DNA of 64,000 nt, taken from JBGPTF01 sp041490445 (lineage in GTDB: Bacteria > Acidobacteriota > Terriglobia > Acidiferrales > UBA7541). This document shows, piece after piece, positions 1 through 9,945 of the stretch; within the stretch, counting starts at the first letter, position 1; each line of letters begins with the position of its first letter. The notes under the pieces were generated by a model. The model worked only from the letters and a program-made list of their open reading frames with translations, was not told the origin of the DNA and made no database searches. The stretch lies in contig JBGPTF010000001.1 in NCBI GenBank assembly GCA_041490445.1, positions 1 to 64,000 of the forward strand, given 5' to 3'. A program made the translations under genes and the position numbers.

Positions 1-378
1 CAAAACCGATGCGTTATCGCGGTATTTGAGCCCTGCTACGCCGACAACTGAAATGAAGTGCGCCGGGTCAACGTCATGCGCTTCGCACAGCGCGTCGAGA
101 TCGACTGCGTTCTGCAGAGGCGGCTTCATGCGCTCCCAATCTTCGATGACAGGAACGATTCTCGGATCAAGCTTGCCAGCGAGATGCGCGAGTTTCATGA
201 ATCTACGGCGCCCGATCTGACCGAATTTCACAAGCGAAGTGATCTGCTCAGTCTTGCGCCACCTGTGAAGGCTAGGCCGGGAAGGACAGCAGTCGGACTT
301 GCTGCCTGTGGTCGGAAGCGGTGTGCTGCCATTCTGTGGAACTGCTCCGGGCGGACTTTCTTTCTTTGGAGTCTGCAT
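1..378 (-). CDS. Hypothetical protein, 3' part cut off by window edge
   Basis: An open frame of 126 codons on the minus strand runs off the left edge with no stop. The ATG at 378 is preceded by a strong GGAGGAG site with 2-6 bases spacing, so the start looks real. The N-terminal 40 residues are Pro/Ser/Thr rich and probably disordered. A more ordered basic part follows (IGRRRFMKLAHLAGKLDPR) and then an acidic helix-like stretch. I do not recognise the family. It is divergent from the gene at 623. Confidence 0.6.
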   Translation of the reverse strand, partial: MQTPKKESPPGAVPQNGSTPLPTTGSKSDCCPSRPSLHRWRKTEQITSLVKFGQIGRRRFMKLAHLAGKLDPRIVPVIEDWERMKPPLQNAVDLDALCEAHDVDPAHFISVVGVAGLKYRDNASVL

Positions 379-622
379 GGCTCCTCCGGCGAGAATGTAG
401 CATAATGTCTAAGAGAGAAACAGCAGCCCATTGTCTGGCGCGCTTCAGGTTTCCCGCTCCGCTCCGGCAAACTCTGAACTGGAGATTGTCTCCATCAATA
501 AGTCGCGCCCGCAACCATCTAACCGCGCAGTTGATTCCCGGTGTGATGTGACTCGATTGAGGCGAAACGTCAAGGAAGCAAAATAGGCATCACTGCGGTC
601 GAAGCTGGGGAGTGGAGATCTT

Positions 623-1252
623 GTGTCCGGCACGGTTCAATTGACCCTACAGAAATATCGGCTTCTTGTCGCCATCCGCTACTTGAATGCCAGCCAAGCC
701 ATCTTTGACGGAATGAAACGTCAGCGCGGGGTCAACGATTTCCATTTCTTAGTTACTCTTCGCAGTTTCATCGAGTACACGCGGAGGGGCATTTGGTTCC
801 TGGCTTGGGCGAGTGATAAGCAACTCCGGGCCGCAGAAAAATTGACATTTGACCGAAGCGGCAGTCCGCGTCTCGCTCGAATGGACGAGATGATCAACGA
901 GGCCCTCGGCCTAGGTAAAGTAAGCCACCTGCTCACACCTGTAAAGGGTGTAAACGAGCCATTCTTAAACTGTCTTCATGCTTTGACTCACGGCAACCCC
1001 ATCTCTGTGCGCATGCTCGGTCTCGGTCTGGAAGAGATATTTGACACAGAGAAGCTCCTGCTGAAGGCCGAATTAGAACTTGGTCTATTTACCATATTAG
1101 TCTATCGACGAGCGATGGGCGAAGAACTGAAGTCCATTTGGACGATGCTCGCTAGCATCAACAACCGTCCCGATGACATGAAGGCAAATGTTAGAATCGC
1201 AGCCTCTCAAGTGAAGAAAGCGGGCTTAGATAAGAGCTTTGCCGCGATGTAG
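623..1252 (+). CDS. Hypothetical protein, 209 aa
   Basis: A GTG start at 623 follows a GGAG-type site (around 611-616). The product is largely alpha-helical with no signal peptide or membrane span. It has an acidic/hydrophobic pattern (FHFLVTLRSFIEYTRRGIWF near residues 40-60, then LTHGNP near 120) that resembles small cytosolic proteins found in accessory regions. No catalytic motif is visible and I do not recognise the family. The gene is isolated, flanked by divergent and convergent neighbours. Confidence 0.6.
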   Translation: MSGTVQLTLQKYRLLVAIRYLNASQAIFDGMKRQRGVNDFHFLVTLRSFIEYTRRGIWFLAWASDKQLRAAEKLTFDRSGSPRLARMDEMINEALGLGKVSHLLTPVKGVNEPFLNCLHALTHGNPISVRMLGLGLEEIFDTEKLLLKAELELGLFTILVYRRAMGEELKSIWTMLASINNRPDDMKANVRIAASQVKKAGLDKSFAAM

Positions 1253-1371
1253 CGGTTCCGAAGCTACAGGAGAGCCATCGGTTTGCGTTTTGGGCCTCAA
1301 ACTTTCGCACCCGCTCTGTGATGGCCTGCAACCTAGGTGTGTTCGGTGTCATGCATGCTGCCTCCCGCTCA

Positions 1372-2070
1372 CTATGGCCGAGCAGTCTTTCTCACCGTCA
1401 TTTGGGGCTTCTCAAGCACTTCACTCACATCTACCCAATCGCTCACCTTCCTCGCCGCCTTCGGGTTGGCGTCGGGTTTGTAGATTTCCAATACAACACG
1501 TCTACCATTCCTGAACCGAAGGGAGAACATCCGAATAGTCATAGTGCCGCTCTCAACCTCGCTGATCTGAAGCAGCACGGCTTCCTCCTCACTACGGGTT
1601 ACCTTTCCTCTGACCTCAACCCCTCCGCCTTGGAGAGTTGCTCGTTTTATCTCAGAATGTGAGAGTTCCGAAAGCAGTCCGTACAGCGTTTGCCCCAAGT
1701 TCACGGATTCTTGCTCTTGATACTGGCCGTCATTCAGGCTCAGCCTGACTACCTTCCCGCCAGCAAACCATACGCCTCCCAACATCTCGTAAGGTGGCTG
1801 CTTTGGCTCGATGGTGAATGAATCACCCGAGCCGTCAAGTTTGCAGCATTCCGCAAGGTTTGCTAGAGCCGCGTCCTTGGGCATGCCCAGTTCAAATCGC
1901 TGTCCTGCAATTACGATGGCTTCTGCTGGCTGTTGACTCTCGGTGGGAGCCGCAAGGCAGAACATAGCCAGCAACGCAACAAGAACGGCTCGGCTGAGCC
2001 ATCGGGACTTCCTGACTACCCTCTTCAGTCGTTCCACGATGCTGTGGAATTGAGGCTTTTGCACGCGCAT
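1372..2070 (-). CDS. Exported hypothetical protein, 232 aa
   Basis: The ATG at 2070 has an AGGAGG site 6-7 bases upstream. Residues 1-45 form a signal peptide: a basic start, then a hydrophobic stretch (SRAVLVALLAMFCLAAP) and a probable cleavage near TESQQP. The mature part is a small beta-rich domain with the pattern FELGMPKDAALANLAECC near residues 60-75, which resembles the BamE/SmpA-like 'G-x-s-x-x-e-v' start of outer-envelope modules, but the match is weak. Two adjacent cysteines (CC) are present. Function unknown. It is divergent from the XRE regulator at 2222. Confidence 0.65.
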   Translation of the reverse strand: MRVQKPQFHSIVERLKRVVRKSRWLSRAVLVALLAMFCLAAPTESQQPAEAIVIAGQRFELGMPKDAALANLAECCKLDGSGDSFTIEPKQPPYEMLGGVWFAGGKVVRLSLNDGQYQEQESVNLGQTLYGLLSELSHSEIKRATLQGGGVEVRGKVTRSEEEAVLLQISEVESGTMTIRMFSLRFRNGRRVVLEIYKPDANPKAARKVSDWVDVSEVLEKPQMTVRKTARP

Positions 2071-2221
2071 AAGCCCTCCTTTTCTGGGTCGTAGAGAGAG
2101 TTGGAAGGCCGGGCTCGTTCCAATGGGACGAGATCGGTCTCACTGGTCTCTTTGCTTTCTGCGGGCATGATACTCATCGTCCGTGGACACATCAACAGCG
2201 AGCTGACAAATATGCACCACT

Positions 2222-2440
2222 GTGACCAAAGAGGACGTTCGCGTTCGTTTTGGAAAGGCTGTTCGCAAGAGGCGGCAGCGCCTCGGTGTATCTCAAGAAG
2301 AGTTTGCTGACATGTGTGGCCTCGACCGAACTTACATCGGCGGGATCGAGCGCGGAGAACGAAACCTTTCACTCGTCAATATCGAGAAGATTTCCAGAAC
2401 CCTGAAAATTACCCTCTCGGAGTTGTTTCGGGATGTATGA
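2222..2440 (+). CDS. XRE-family helix-turn-helix regulator, 72 aa
   Basis: This is a compact Cro/CI-type DNA-binding protein made almost entirely of one HTH_3 domain (residues 8-68). The signature is FGKAVRKRRQRLGVSQEEFA, followed by the recognition-helix region GLDRTYIGGIERGERNLSL and the C-terminal helix LSELFRDV. The start is GTG at 2222 with only a weak Shine-Dalgarno sequence, so the exact start is less sure than the domain. Single-domain regulators of this length often act on phage or restriction genes. No target gene is evident here beyond the divergent exported protein. Confidence 0.85.
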   Translation: MTKEDVRVRFGKAVRKRRQRLGVSQEEFADMCGLDRTYIGGIERGERNLSLVNIEKISRTLKITLSELFRDV

Positions 2441-2851
2441 ATCCGGAAAGGGCTCATTGCACCCTGCCAAGCGGTTCCCACCTATTGAGCGAGTCCAGGT
2501 AGCCCTGCAGGCATTTTGGCGGGTAAGTCCGCACTCACAGAGCCCACACTGAAGAATCGCGCACCGCTTTCAGAATTGCCCTCTGCGCGCACACAGGCGC
2601 TCGTGGCGCGAAATCACCGCAGAGATGGCTATCAGCAAAGGGTCGGCGCAACGGGCGTTTTGTGGCTTGCCCAAAAACGTGTGAATGTTTTCCCGCCGCT
2701 GTTGCAGTACTGCATACGCTCCGGGCTTCGCTGTGTGTCGCAAGGCGAAGCCTTGTTGATTCGATCCCGTGGAGTAATCGGTCGCATGTTCCGGGTTGTG
2801 CGGTCAGATCGCCCCGCCCCTTAGTATCCCTACACATTCTTCTCGCCCTTG
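2441..2851. other. Gap without convincing gene
   Basis: About 410 bases between the XRE gene and the convergent exported-protein gene. Open frames exist on both strands, but none has a ribosome site or a sensible composition. The only clear structure is the inverted repeat at 2724-2752. Confidence 0.5.
2724..2752. repeat. Inverted repeat / stem-loop
   Basis: GGCTTCGC at 2724-2731 is exactly complementary to GCGAAGCC at 2745-2752, with a 13-base loop. There is no T-run on either side, so it is not a typical intrinsic terminator. Its role is unknown. Confidence 0.5.
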
Positions 2852-3568
2852 CTACTTTGGTCCTGACTTCGGTCGATTCTTCGTGTCATTATGGATAGCT
2901 TCGCACGCGTCCTTGACGGAGTTTCCAAGCGTGAGTGTGGAATGACTGAAGAGCACATCACCATTACGATTGAATAGCGCAACCTTATTGCGGTGCCGCA
3001 GCACACCTTTACCGCCCTCATGATCGAGCGTGACCACATAATTGGCCTTCTCAGGCTGGTTCGTCACTGTAATGTCGGGACACCTCTCCCCAAACGTCTT
3101 GATGATCTCTACGGTCTGAGGCCGGGCACCTCCGCGGGAGACTGCGCCGCCGTTCTGATTGAACGAGCCGGTTCCCCCACTGCTGGAGCCGCTGCCGTGG
3201 AACCACGCATAGCCGTAGGTTTCCCAAGATTGGCTGTCGGTCACGTAGACGCGAATGTGTCCGTCGTCCACAAATGGGACTGAACGGGGAGCCTCAACCA
3301 TGGCCAGGATCACCGAATCGGGAACTTTTGCGGCCCTCAAATCATTCAATGCGGCGACGGACGTGTCAAAGTTGCACTTTGAGGATTTGACCTTCGCGGC
3401 CACGATGTCCGGAGGAAGGCCGGTCTTCAGCATCTCCACGACATCTTTGTTCGTCAAGACGGTGGCTTGATCTCCTTTCTGTTCCTGAGCCTGCCCGGTG
3501 AGAGCACGAGCACCTGTACACAAGATCAAGCAGAATCCCATAACGATGAAACGAAGAGCGTAGTTCAC
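2852..3568 (-). CDS. Exported hypothetical protein, 238 aa
   Basis: The GTG at 3568 is chosen because AGGAGG lies 10 bases upstream. A GTG eight codons earlier overlaps that site. The first ~28 residues are a signal peptide (LRFIVMGFCLILCTGARA). Next comes a helical module with the pattern LTNKDVVEMLKTGLPPDIVAAKVKSS (about residues 40-70), which recurs in exported acidobacterial proteins. A Gly/Ser linker follows near residue 135, and then a C-terminal domain (EIIKTFGERCPDITVTNQPE...NYVVTLDHEGGKGVLRHRNK) that looks like a beta-sheet envelope domain. Function unknown. Confidence 0.7.
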   Translation of the reverse strand: MNYALRFIVMGFCLILCTGARALTGQAQEQKGDQATVLTNKDVVEMLKTGLPPDIVAAKVKSSKCNFDTSVAALNDLRAAKVPDSVILAMVEAPRSVPFVDDGHIRVYVTDSQSWETYGYAWFHGSGSSSGGTGSFNQNGGAVSRGGARPQTVEIIKTFGERCPDITVTNQPEKANYVVTLDHEGGKGVLRHRNKVALFNRNGDVLFSHSTLTLGNSVKDACEAIHNDTKNRPKSGPK

Positions 3569-3737
3569 TGCCGGGGTTCCTCCTTGGCTCACAGCGACGG
3601 CGGGAACTCACCTGGATAATGCGCGCACGGAGATGACTTTGGTTCTCGCCGGCCCGGGCCGCTTGACAGTCTGAATGGAACGGAGTATGAGGGCATCAGT
3701 AAACATGCCGAAGACGGATCTGTCAAGGAGATTGAAA

Positions 3738-4016
3738 TTGAAATCCATGCGCTTCGTCGCGGCCACTCTACTCGGGTTGTTTCTGGCTATGGGTTCGATC
3801 GCCACGCCTTCACGATTTTCACGGTCTACCTTCCAAGCTGCTAACGACAAGAAGGAAGTAACGGTTTGGGTGAATACGCACAGCGGTGTCTATCACTGTC
3901 CAGGCAGCCGCTGGTATGGAACCACGAAAGAGGGAAAGTACATGGGTGAGTGCGAGGCCGTGAAGGCCGGGTACCGACCCGCATACGGCAAGCCTTGCGG
4001 CTCAGAGTGCCGATAG
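3738..4016 (+). CDS. Small exported cysteine-containing protein, 92 aa
   Basis: I place the start at the TTG at 3738, seven bases after AGGAG (3726-3730). The frame is open upstream to an ATG at 3675, but that has no ribosome site. A signal peptide covers about residues 4-25 (MRFVAATLLGLFLAMGSIA). The mature domain has the pattern VWVNTHSGVYHCPGSRWYG, then GECEAVKAGYRPAYGKPC. This short module of paired cysteines, a histidine and an invariant YGKPC-like end is seen in small bacterial proteins and as an appendage to secreted nucleases. It may bind a metal. The biological role is not known. Confidence 0.65.
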   Translation: MKSMRFVAATLLGLFLAMGSIATPSRFSRSTFQAANDKKEVTVWVNTHSGVYHCPGSRWYGTTKEGKYMGECEAVKAGYRPAYGKPCGSECR

Positions 4017-4486
4017 TTTCTGGCCAGAGAACGGGACGAACTCGCTCTGGTCACCGATGAATTGAGTCAGCAGTTTTGGCATCATTCTGGTATCAAAACC
4101 CGGGTCAAATGGGCCGGTTTGGGGGCGGGCGACAGGCTAAGCGCAACAGTCTCAATGGCAGTTAGCAGTTGTCCCTCGTTTTCAAATCCCATCGCTCACC
4201 CCAACTTTTTTTCTCTCTCTAGCTTTTCCCCCGCCCCAGCCTCGGCCATTGCTGACCGGCCGATGCATCCCGGCGCCTAGTTTGACCGGAGGATGCGACG
4301 TCGGCTGCCAAATTACCGGCACGGCCGGGCCCAGATCAGTTCCTCCGCGGAATGGAGCTGCTCGCGTCCCCGAGATGATCCGCAGCCGATTGTAGGAGAG
4401 AGATTGAGACGGGGAAACGCCCTCTCCTCGCGCGTCGAATTCATCCGCGAGGAATTCCTTCGATTGCAGCAGGACAGGAAGAAACG
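4017..4486. other. Gap without convincing gene
   Basis: 470 bases between the small exported protein and the 3' end of the histidine kinase. It has a pyrimidine-rich run near 4203-4240 and no open frame with a credible start. I see no RNA gene or clear terminator. Confidence 0.5.
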
Positions 4487-6889
4487 TCAGCCGGATAATG
4501 CGTCATTGGAAACCAGGGACTCAACGACTCGAAGGAGTTCATTCTTTTGGATGGGCTTGGAAACGTAAGCATCCATGCCGGCCGAGAGACAACGCTCCAT
4601 GTCGCCCTTCATGGCGTGGGCGGTCATGGCAATGATCGGAATATGGGCCCCGGTAGCTTTTTCGTTTCTGCGAATGGCGGCGGTAGTTTCGAACCCATCC
4701 ATCTCCGGCATCTGTACGTCCATCAGCACCATGTCGAACGATTGGCGCTGCAGCGCGGCCAGCGCCTGCTTGCCGTCTCCCGCCACGGTAACAATGTGCC
4801 CGCGTTTCTCCAAAAGATGAACCGCCAGCTTCTGATTCACGGCATTATCCTCGGCCAAAAGAATCTGCAAGTGATGACGACTCTCCCGAAGAGAGTGACG
4901 AGTCACCAGAACGGGGGAGGCTGCCGGCGGAGCAAACGGCCGCATCACAAGGCAAATGGCTTCCAATAACTCCGCTTCCTTGACCGGCTTCCTCAGATAG
5001 GCGGCGATGCCCAAATCCCGGCAACGCGATGCGTCGCCGCGCTGCCCTGCCGACGTCAACATCATGATGGTGGCCCCGGCGAGGGCTGGATTGCGCTTGA
5101 TTCGGTCCGCCACATCGAACCCATCCATACTCGGCATCTGCGCATCGAGAAGAACCAGCGAGAAGGGTTTCCCGGCCGCTTCCCCACGCTTCAAAGCGGC
5201 CAGCGCTTTTTCCCCGCCGTCCACAGCGGTAGGCCGCATTTGCCAGTTGTGAAGCATCGCCTGGAGAATGCGGCGATTCGTGCTGTTGTCGTCCACGACG
5301 AGCACGGGCATTCCGCGAAGATCCACGTGGTGCGACGGGACATTCACGGGAGATTGATCCTTCTGCATCCCGAGATGCACCGTGAAGTGAAACGTCGTGC
5401 CCTTTCCGGCTTCGCTTTCCACCCAGATGCGCCCACCCATATTCTCAATGAGACGAGATGAGATGGTGAGGCCCAATCCCGTGCCGCCAAACTTGCGGGT
5501 CATCGAAGTATCGGCCTGAGCGAAGGCCTCAAAGATGGATTGCTGTTTTTCCGGCGGGATTCCGATTCCCGTGTCTCTGATCGCGAAATGCAAACAAATG
5601 TCGTCCTGGGTCTTCGATTCCGCTTCCACCTCGACGACAACCTCTCCTTCTTCAGTGAACTTGACCGCGTTACCAATCAGGTTGACAACAATCTGCCGAA
5701 GGCGTGTCGGGTCGCCGATCAAACCGTCGGGGACATCGGACGAGATGCGATAGGCGAGCTCGAGTCCTTTCTGCTGGGCTCGCAAGCTCAAGGACTTCAT
5801 CGTGTCCCCGATGCTGTCACGGAGACTGAAATTAATCATCTCGAAGTCCAGTTTTCCGGCTTCGATCTTGGAAAAGTCCAGGATGTCGTTGATCACGGAC
5901 AATAGCGAATCGGCCGAAATTTTCACCATTCCCAGGTACTCGCGCTGTTCCGCATTGAGGTCAGTATCGAGGGCCAGATCGGTCATCCCGATGATGCCGT
6001 TCATCGGCGTGCGAATCTCATGGCTCATATTGGCCAAGAATGAACTTTTGGCGGAGCTGGCAGCCTCAGCAGCCTCCTTGGCCTTTCGGGACTCCTCCTC
6101 CGCCCGCTTTCTAACGGCGACTTCCTTTTCCAGTTCGTGGTTGGCGCGCGCGAGTTCTTCGGTGCGGCGGACTACTTTTTGTTCGAGTTCCGCATTCAAT
6201 TTGGAGATTTCATCCTCTGCTTGCTCGCGGCTGTCAATCTCGCGGGCCATGCCTCGCGTAACCCGGAAAGCGATGGCAATTGCGACGAAAACCGCCAAGA
6301 AGATGAGGAACTGGACGAGCCGGCGAGCCTCCGCATAGTTGCTGCGGCTTTGTTTCGACGCCAGATCCATTTGCTGCACTTGAAACTCCACAAAAGCGTT
6401 CCATGCCTCGTGATAGGCGAGGAGGCGCGGAAGGGTGACCCGGACCATTGCCTCTCTTGCTTGCACATACTTGTGCTCGTCGAGGAGCAGATGCAGCGCC
6501 TGCAGATAGCTGTCAACGTACGGCGCCCGGACCCCCTTCACGGCGTTGAGGAGATCTCTCTCCTTCTGGGATTCCACTCCATCTTCTTCGAGCTTTTGCA
6601 AGAGAGCAGAGATCCTCGCAGTATTCTCCGCCCGCTGGGCGAGCAGAGGATCGATTTCCTCCCTCTTGTTGAAGTAAAAAATCTCCATGGTGATGCGGTT
6701 ATTCAGGTTGGAATAGTTCAGGGCCTCTCGGGACAGTTGTACTTGATCCCATCGTTTACTGATGATCCCTTCCAAATCTGAATTGATGCGGCCCATCCGG
6801 CTCAGTCCCAGCCATCCCATGCCCAGCAGGATGGACACAAGGAAAGCAAACGGAATCCCCAGTCGAAGGGTGATCGAGTTTCTCTTCAT
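4487..6889 (-). CDS. Hybrid sensor histidine kinase with two receiver domains, 800 aa
   Basis: A membrane sensor kinase. The start at 6889 is preferred because GGAGG lies 8 bases upstream; a longer frame would start inside that site. TM1 is at about residues 10-29, followed by a helical periplasmic sensor (30-190), TM2 at about 191-210 and a coiled-coil linker (222-280). The HisKA phospho-acceptor is His290 (SHEIRTP), and the HATPase motifs NLIGNAVKFT, DTGIGIP and GTGLGL are all present. Two receiver domains follow (about 530-650 and 675-795), each with an acceptor Asp (LLDAQMPSMDG; LMDVQMPEMDG). There is no HPt domain, so a separate phosphotransfer partner is expected. No regulator lies beside it. 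Confidence 0.95.
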   Translation of the reverse strand: MKRNSITLRLGIPFAFLVSILLGMGWLGLSRMGRINSDLEGIISKRWDQVQLSREALNYSNLNNRITMEIFYFNKREEIDPLLAQRAENTARISALLQKLEEDGVESQKERDLLNAVKGVRAPYVDSYLQALHLLLDEHKYVQAREAMVRVTLPRLLAYHEAWNAFVEFQVQQMDLASKQSRSNYAEARRLVQFLIFLAVFVAIAIAFRVTRGMAREIDSREQAEDEISKLNAELEQKVVRRTEELARANHELEKEVAVRKRAEEESRKAKEAAEAASSAKSSFLANMSHEIRTPMNGIIGMTDLALDTDLNAEQREYLGMVKISADSLLSVINDILDFSKIEAGKLDFEMINFSLRDSIGDTMKSLSLRAQQKGLELAYRISSDVPDGLIGDPTRLRQIVVNLIGNAVKFTEEGEVVVEVEAESKTQDDICLHFAIRDTGIGIPPEKQQSIFEAFAQADTSMTRKFGGTGLGLTISSRLIENMGGRIWVESEAGKGTTFHFTVHLGMQKDQSPVNVPSHHVDLRGMPVLVVDDNSTNRRILQAMLHNWQMRPTAVDGGEKALAALKRGEAAGKPFSLVLLDAQMPSMDGFDVADRIKRNPALAGATIMMLTSAGQRGDASRCRDLGIAAYLRKPVKEAELLEAICLVMRPFAPPAASPVLVTRHSLRESRHHLQILLAEDNAVNQKLAVHLLEKRGHIVTVAGDGKQALAALQRQSFDMVLMDVQMPEMDGFETTAAIRRNEKATGAHIPIIAMTAHAMKGDMERCLSAGMDAYVSKPIQKNELLRVVESLVSNDALSG

Positions 6890-7376
6890 GGTGCTGGCCT
6901 CCATCCGGCGAACGCAGAGGAACGAACCGGCGGAATCTTCTGTCCTCGCGCGTGATGCATCGTCTCAAGCTGTGCGAGCCCGCGGGAGAAGCACGGAGTC
7001 GTTGGCTTCCGCGCCTGCACAGAACTCTTCCGCATGGTTTCTCAACGTGCCGTGGTAATCCCCCGAGGCTTCCACGCTTCTGGAACGAAGCAGAAGCGCC
7101 TCCGGGTCAGGCTCCTGTCCGTCGGAGAGGATTCAACGGAGCGAGCCTTCTTAGAAGGGTGCAATCATTTTCCACCGGATGGAGCCACCGGGTCAATCCG
7201 CTACTGTGAGATGGGCCCGAGTAGTTACGGGCTGGTGCGACCGATATGGCACTGGCCAAGAGGCGGAATCTGCGATAGGTTTTGCCGTGCAAAAGAGCCG
7301 AGGTGTTCGCGTGGTCGGCCGTTGCCATGCCGGACACCCGAGACAGGACAGCCGAAGAAAGATTCTGGAGGAAGCG
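6890..7376. other. Divergent intergenic region
   Basis: 487 bases between the divergently transcribed kinase and M28 peptidase genes, so it must hold both promoters. No convincing gene or RNA is visible. The open frame of the peptidase extends upstream into it but has no start with a ribosome site. Confidence 0.5.
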
Positions 7377-9656
7377 ATGCGACGTGCAATTGTGATGGTG
7401 CTGGGACTGGCGGCCGCGGCGGCGGGTCTCGCGAGGCCGACGGCAGCGCAGAAGTCCGACACACTTCCGGGTTTCTCCGAACAAAGCGCTCGTGCCGAGC
7501 GCGAGTGGGAATCGAAATTCCGCGCGATTCCGAACGCAGAGAATGTCCGCGCGAACGACCAGCGCCTCTCCGCGCGACCTCACGCGGTGGGCCAGCCCTA
7601 CGACAAAGACAACGCCGAGTGGATTCTCTCCCAATTCCAGAAATGGGGCCTCGACGCGCACATCGAAACGTTTTACGTGCTTTTCCCGACGCCCAAGGAG
7701 CGTGCACTGGAATTGCTGGAGCCGGCCCGCTTCACTGCCAAATTGGCCGAGCCGACGGTAGCGACTGATCCCACCTCGAATCAGCACGACGAACAGCTTC
7801 CGACATACAACGCTTACTCGATTGACGGCGACGTAACCGCGCCGCTGGTCTATGTGAACTACGGCATTCCTTCGGACTACGAAGCCCTCGATCGCATGGG
7901 GATCAGCGTGAAGGGAGCGATCGTGATTGCCCGCTATGGGCGTAGCTGGCGCGGCATCAAGCCCAAGGTCGCAGCGGAACACGGCGCGAAGGCATGCCTC
8001 ATCTATTCCGACCCGCGCGACGACGGCTATTACGAAGGCGACGTTTTTCCGAAGGGCGCGTGGCGGCCGGAAGATGGCGTGCAACGCGGCAGCGTAGCCG
8101 ACATGCCGGTCTATTCCGGCGACCCGCTCACTCCCGGGATCGGCGCGACCAAGGACGCCAAGCGGCTTGCGCTGAAAGACGTGAAGGTTTTCACGAAGAT
8201 TCCCACGCTGCCGATTTCTTACGGCGATGCCAAACCTTTGCTCGCCGCGCTCGGCGGACCGGTGGCGCCGGAGGATTTCCGCGGCGCGCTCCCGATCACG
8301 TACCACGTGGGGCCCGGCCCGGCGAAGGTTCATTTGAAAGTGGCGTTCAATTGGGACATCAAACCGATCTACGACGTCATCGCTAAAATTCCAGGCTCGA
8401 CGTATCCCGGCGAATGGATCATCCGCGGCAACCACCACGATGCCTGGGTGAACGGGGCCGAAGATCCGCTCGCGGGTCAGGCGGCGATGCTCGAGGAAGC
8501 GCGCGCGCTTGGCGAGCTGCTGAAGCAGGGCTGGAAACCGAAACGGACGATCCTCTATTGCGCGTGGGACGGCGAGGAACCCGGCCTGCTCGGTTCCACC
8601 GAATGGGCCGAAGAGCACGCCGAGGAACTCGAACAGCACGCAGCCGTGTACATCAACTCCGACGGCAACGGCCGCGGCTACCTAAACGCGGGCGGCTCGC
8701 ACACGCTGCAAAGATTTGTGAACGGCGTGGCGCGCGACGTCGAAGATCCCGAGAAACACATCTCCGTGTGGCAGCGCGACGATTTGAGGCGCATCGAACG
8801 GGCGACGTCCGCCGAAGAGCGAATGAGACTGCGGCATGATGGCGAATGGCCGATCGGTGCGCTTGGCTCTGGCTCGGACTACACGCCGTTCCTGCAGCAC
8901 CTTGGTATTGCCTCTCTGAATTTGGGGTACGGCGGAGAAGATGGCGGCGGAATCTATCACTCCATTTACGATGATTACTACTGGTACAGCCATTTTGCCG
9001 ACACGACGTTCGTTTACGGCCGCGCGCTCGCGCAGACGGCCGGCACGGCAGTCATGCGCCTCGCGGATGCCGATCTGCTCCCCTACGACTACGGCGATTT
9101 TGCAAACACCGTGAAGATGTACGTGGACCAGCTCGAGAAACTGGCGGATCAGGAGCGGGAGGACATCCAGGAGCGCAACCGCGAGATTCAGGAAGGCGTT
9201 TTCAGCGCTACGTCCGATCCGCAGAAGCCGTTTGTTCCGCCGGCGATCGAGGTCGTGCCCCCGTATCTCAATTTTGCGCCGCTGAGGAACGCCTCCGCGA
9301 AACTGCACCGCGCTGCGGAGCGTTACCAGAAGGCTTTTGCGAAGGCGCAGCAAAACGCAGGGGCGGCCCTGTCACAGGCGTCCATTCAAGCAGTCAATCA
9401 ACAGATTTTGCGGAGCGAACGGAAGCTGCTGACAGATGACGGACTTCCCGGGCGGGCTTGGTATCGGCACCAGATTTATGCACCAGGTTTCTACACGGGC
9501 TACGGGGTGAAAACGATTCCTGCCGTCCGCGAAGCCATCGAGCAAAAGCACTGGCAGGAAGCGGACGCGCAGATTGTGGCGGTCGGAGAGGTGCTGGCAG
9601 GCGAAGCTGCCCTCATTGATTCGGCGGCCGCGGCGCTCGAAAGGATTGCTCCGTAG
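7377..9656 (+). CDS. Secreted M28 metallopeptidase (glutamate carboxypeptidase II-like), 759 aa
   Basis: An exported zinc peptidase. The ATG at 7377 sits behind GGAGGAAGCG. A signal peptide covers residues 1-24 (MVLGLAAAAAGLARPTAAQ). A protease-associated (PA) insert lies around residues 150-290, and the di-zinc M28 core around 330-560. Visible ligand and catalytic motifs are GNHHDAWVNGAEDP, AWDGEEPGLLGSTEW and GSDYTPFLQHLG. The C-terminal part (about 600-759) matches the helical dimerisation domain of transferrin-receptor/PSMA-type enzymes. The likely role is removing terminal residues from peptides outside the cytoplasm. It is the first of several exported peptidases in the window. Confidence 0.93.
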   Translation: MRRAIVMVLGLAAAAAGLARPTAAQKSDTLPGFSEQSARAEREWESKFRAIPNAENVRANDQRLSARPHAVGQPYDKDNAEWILSQFQKWGLDAHIETFYVLFPTPKERALELLEPARFTAKLAEPTVATDPTSNQHDEQLPTYNAYSIDGDVTAPLVYVNYGIPSDYEALDRMGISVKGAIVIARYGRSWRGIKPKVAAEHGAKACLIYSDPRDDGYYEGDVFPKGAWRPEDGVQRGSVADMPVYSGDPLTPGIGATKDAKRLALKDVKVFTKIPTLPISYGDAKPLLAALGGPVAPEDFRGALPITYHVGPGPAKVHLKVAFNWDIKPIYDVIAKIPGSTYPGEWIIRGNHHDAWVNGAEDPLAGQAAMLEEARALGELLKQGWKPKRTILYCAWDGEEPGLLGSTEWAEEHAEELEQHAAVYINSDGNGRGYLNAGGSHTLQRFVNGVARDVEDPEKHISVWQRDDLRRIERATSAEERMRLRHDGEWPIGALGSGSDYTPFLQHLGIASLNLGYGGEDGGGIYHSIYDDYYWYSHFADTTFVYGRALAQTAGTAVMRLADADLLPYDYGDFANTVKMYVDQLEKLADQEREDIQERNREIQEGVFSATSDPQKPFVPPAIEVVPPYLNFAPLRNASAKLHRAAERYQKAFAKAQQNAGAALSQASIQAVNQQILRSERKLLTDDGLPGRAWYRHQIYAPGFYTGYGVKTIPAVREAIEQKHWQEADAQIVAVGEVLAGEAALIDSAAAALERIAP

Positions 9657-9945
9657 CCGATCGCTCCAATTTAAACCTCGAAGGTCTCGAGGGAGGCTGC
9701 GCAACTGAGCCGCGTTGGCCAGCGGACAGGCACAGCCTCCCAAGGGATTCTTCGCTCAAGCACTGCTGAAGACTTGTAAAAGATCGCTCCTCGCTGTAGG
9801 CGCAGTTCTTAGGCCGGCCGAGGCTGCCGGAATGCGGCATCGCGATGAATCGAGGGAGCCTCTTTGACTTGCCCTTCAACGGGCATATAGAATCTCCACT
9901 CCTTTTGTTTATGACGAAATTACGGTACTTAACAGGAGCGCGAGG

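Noticed and set aside
2701..2790. Possible tRNA remnant near TTGATTCGATCC
   Set aside because: No acceptor or anticodon stem can be drawn; only one inverted repeat is present.
7107..8639. 510-codon open frame opposite the M28 peptidase
   Set aside because: Arg/Ala/Gly-rich shadow of a GC-rich gene; no ribosome site or motifs, while the plus strand encodes a complete M28 enzyme.
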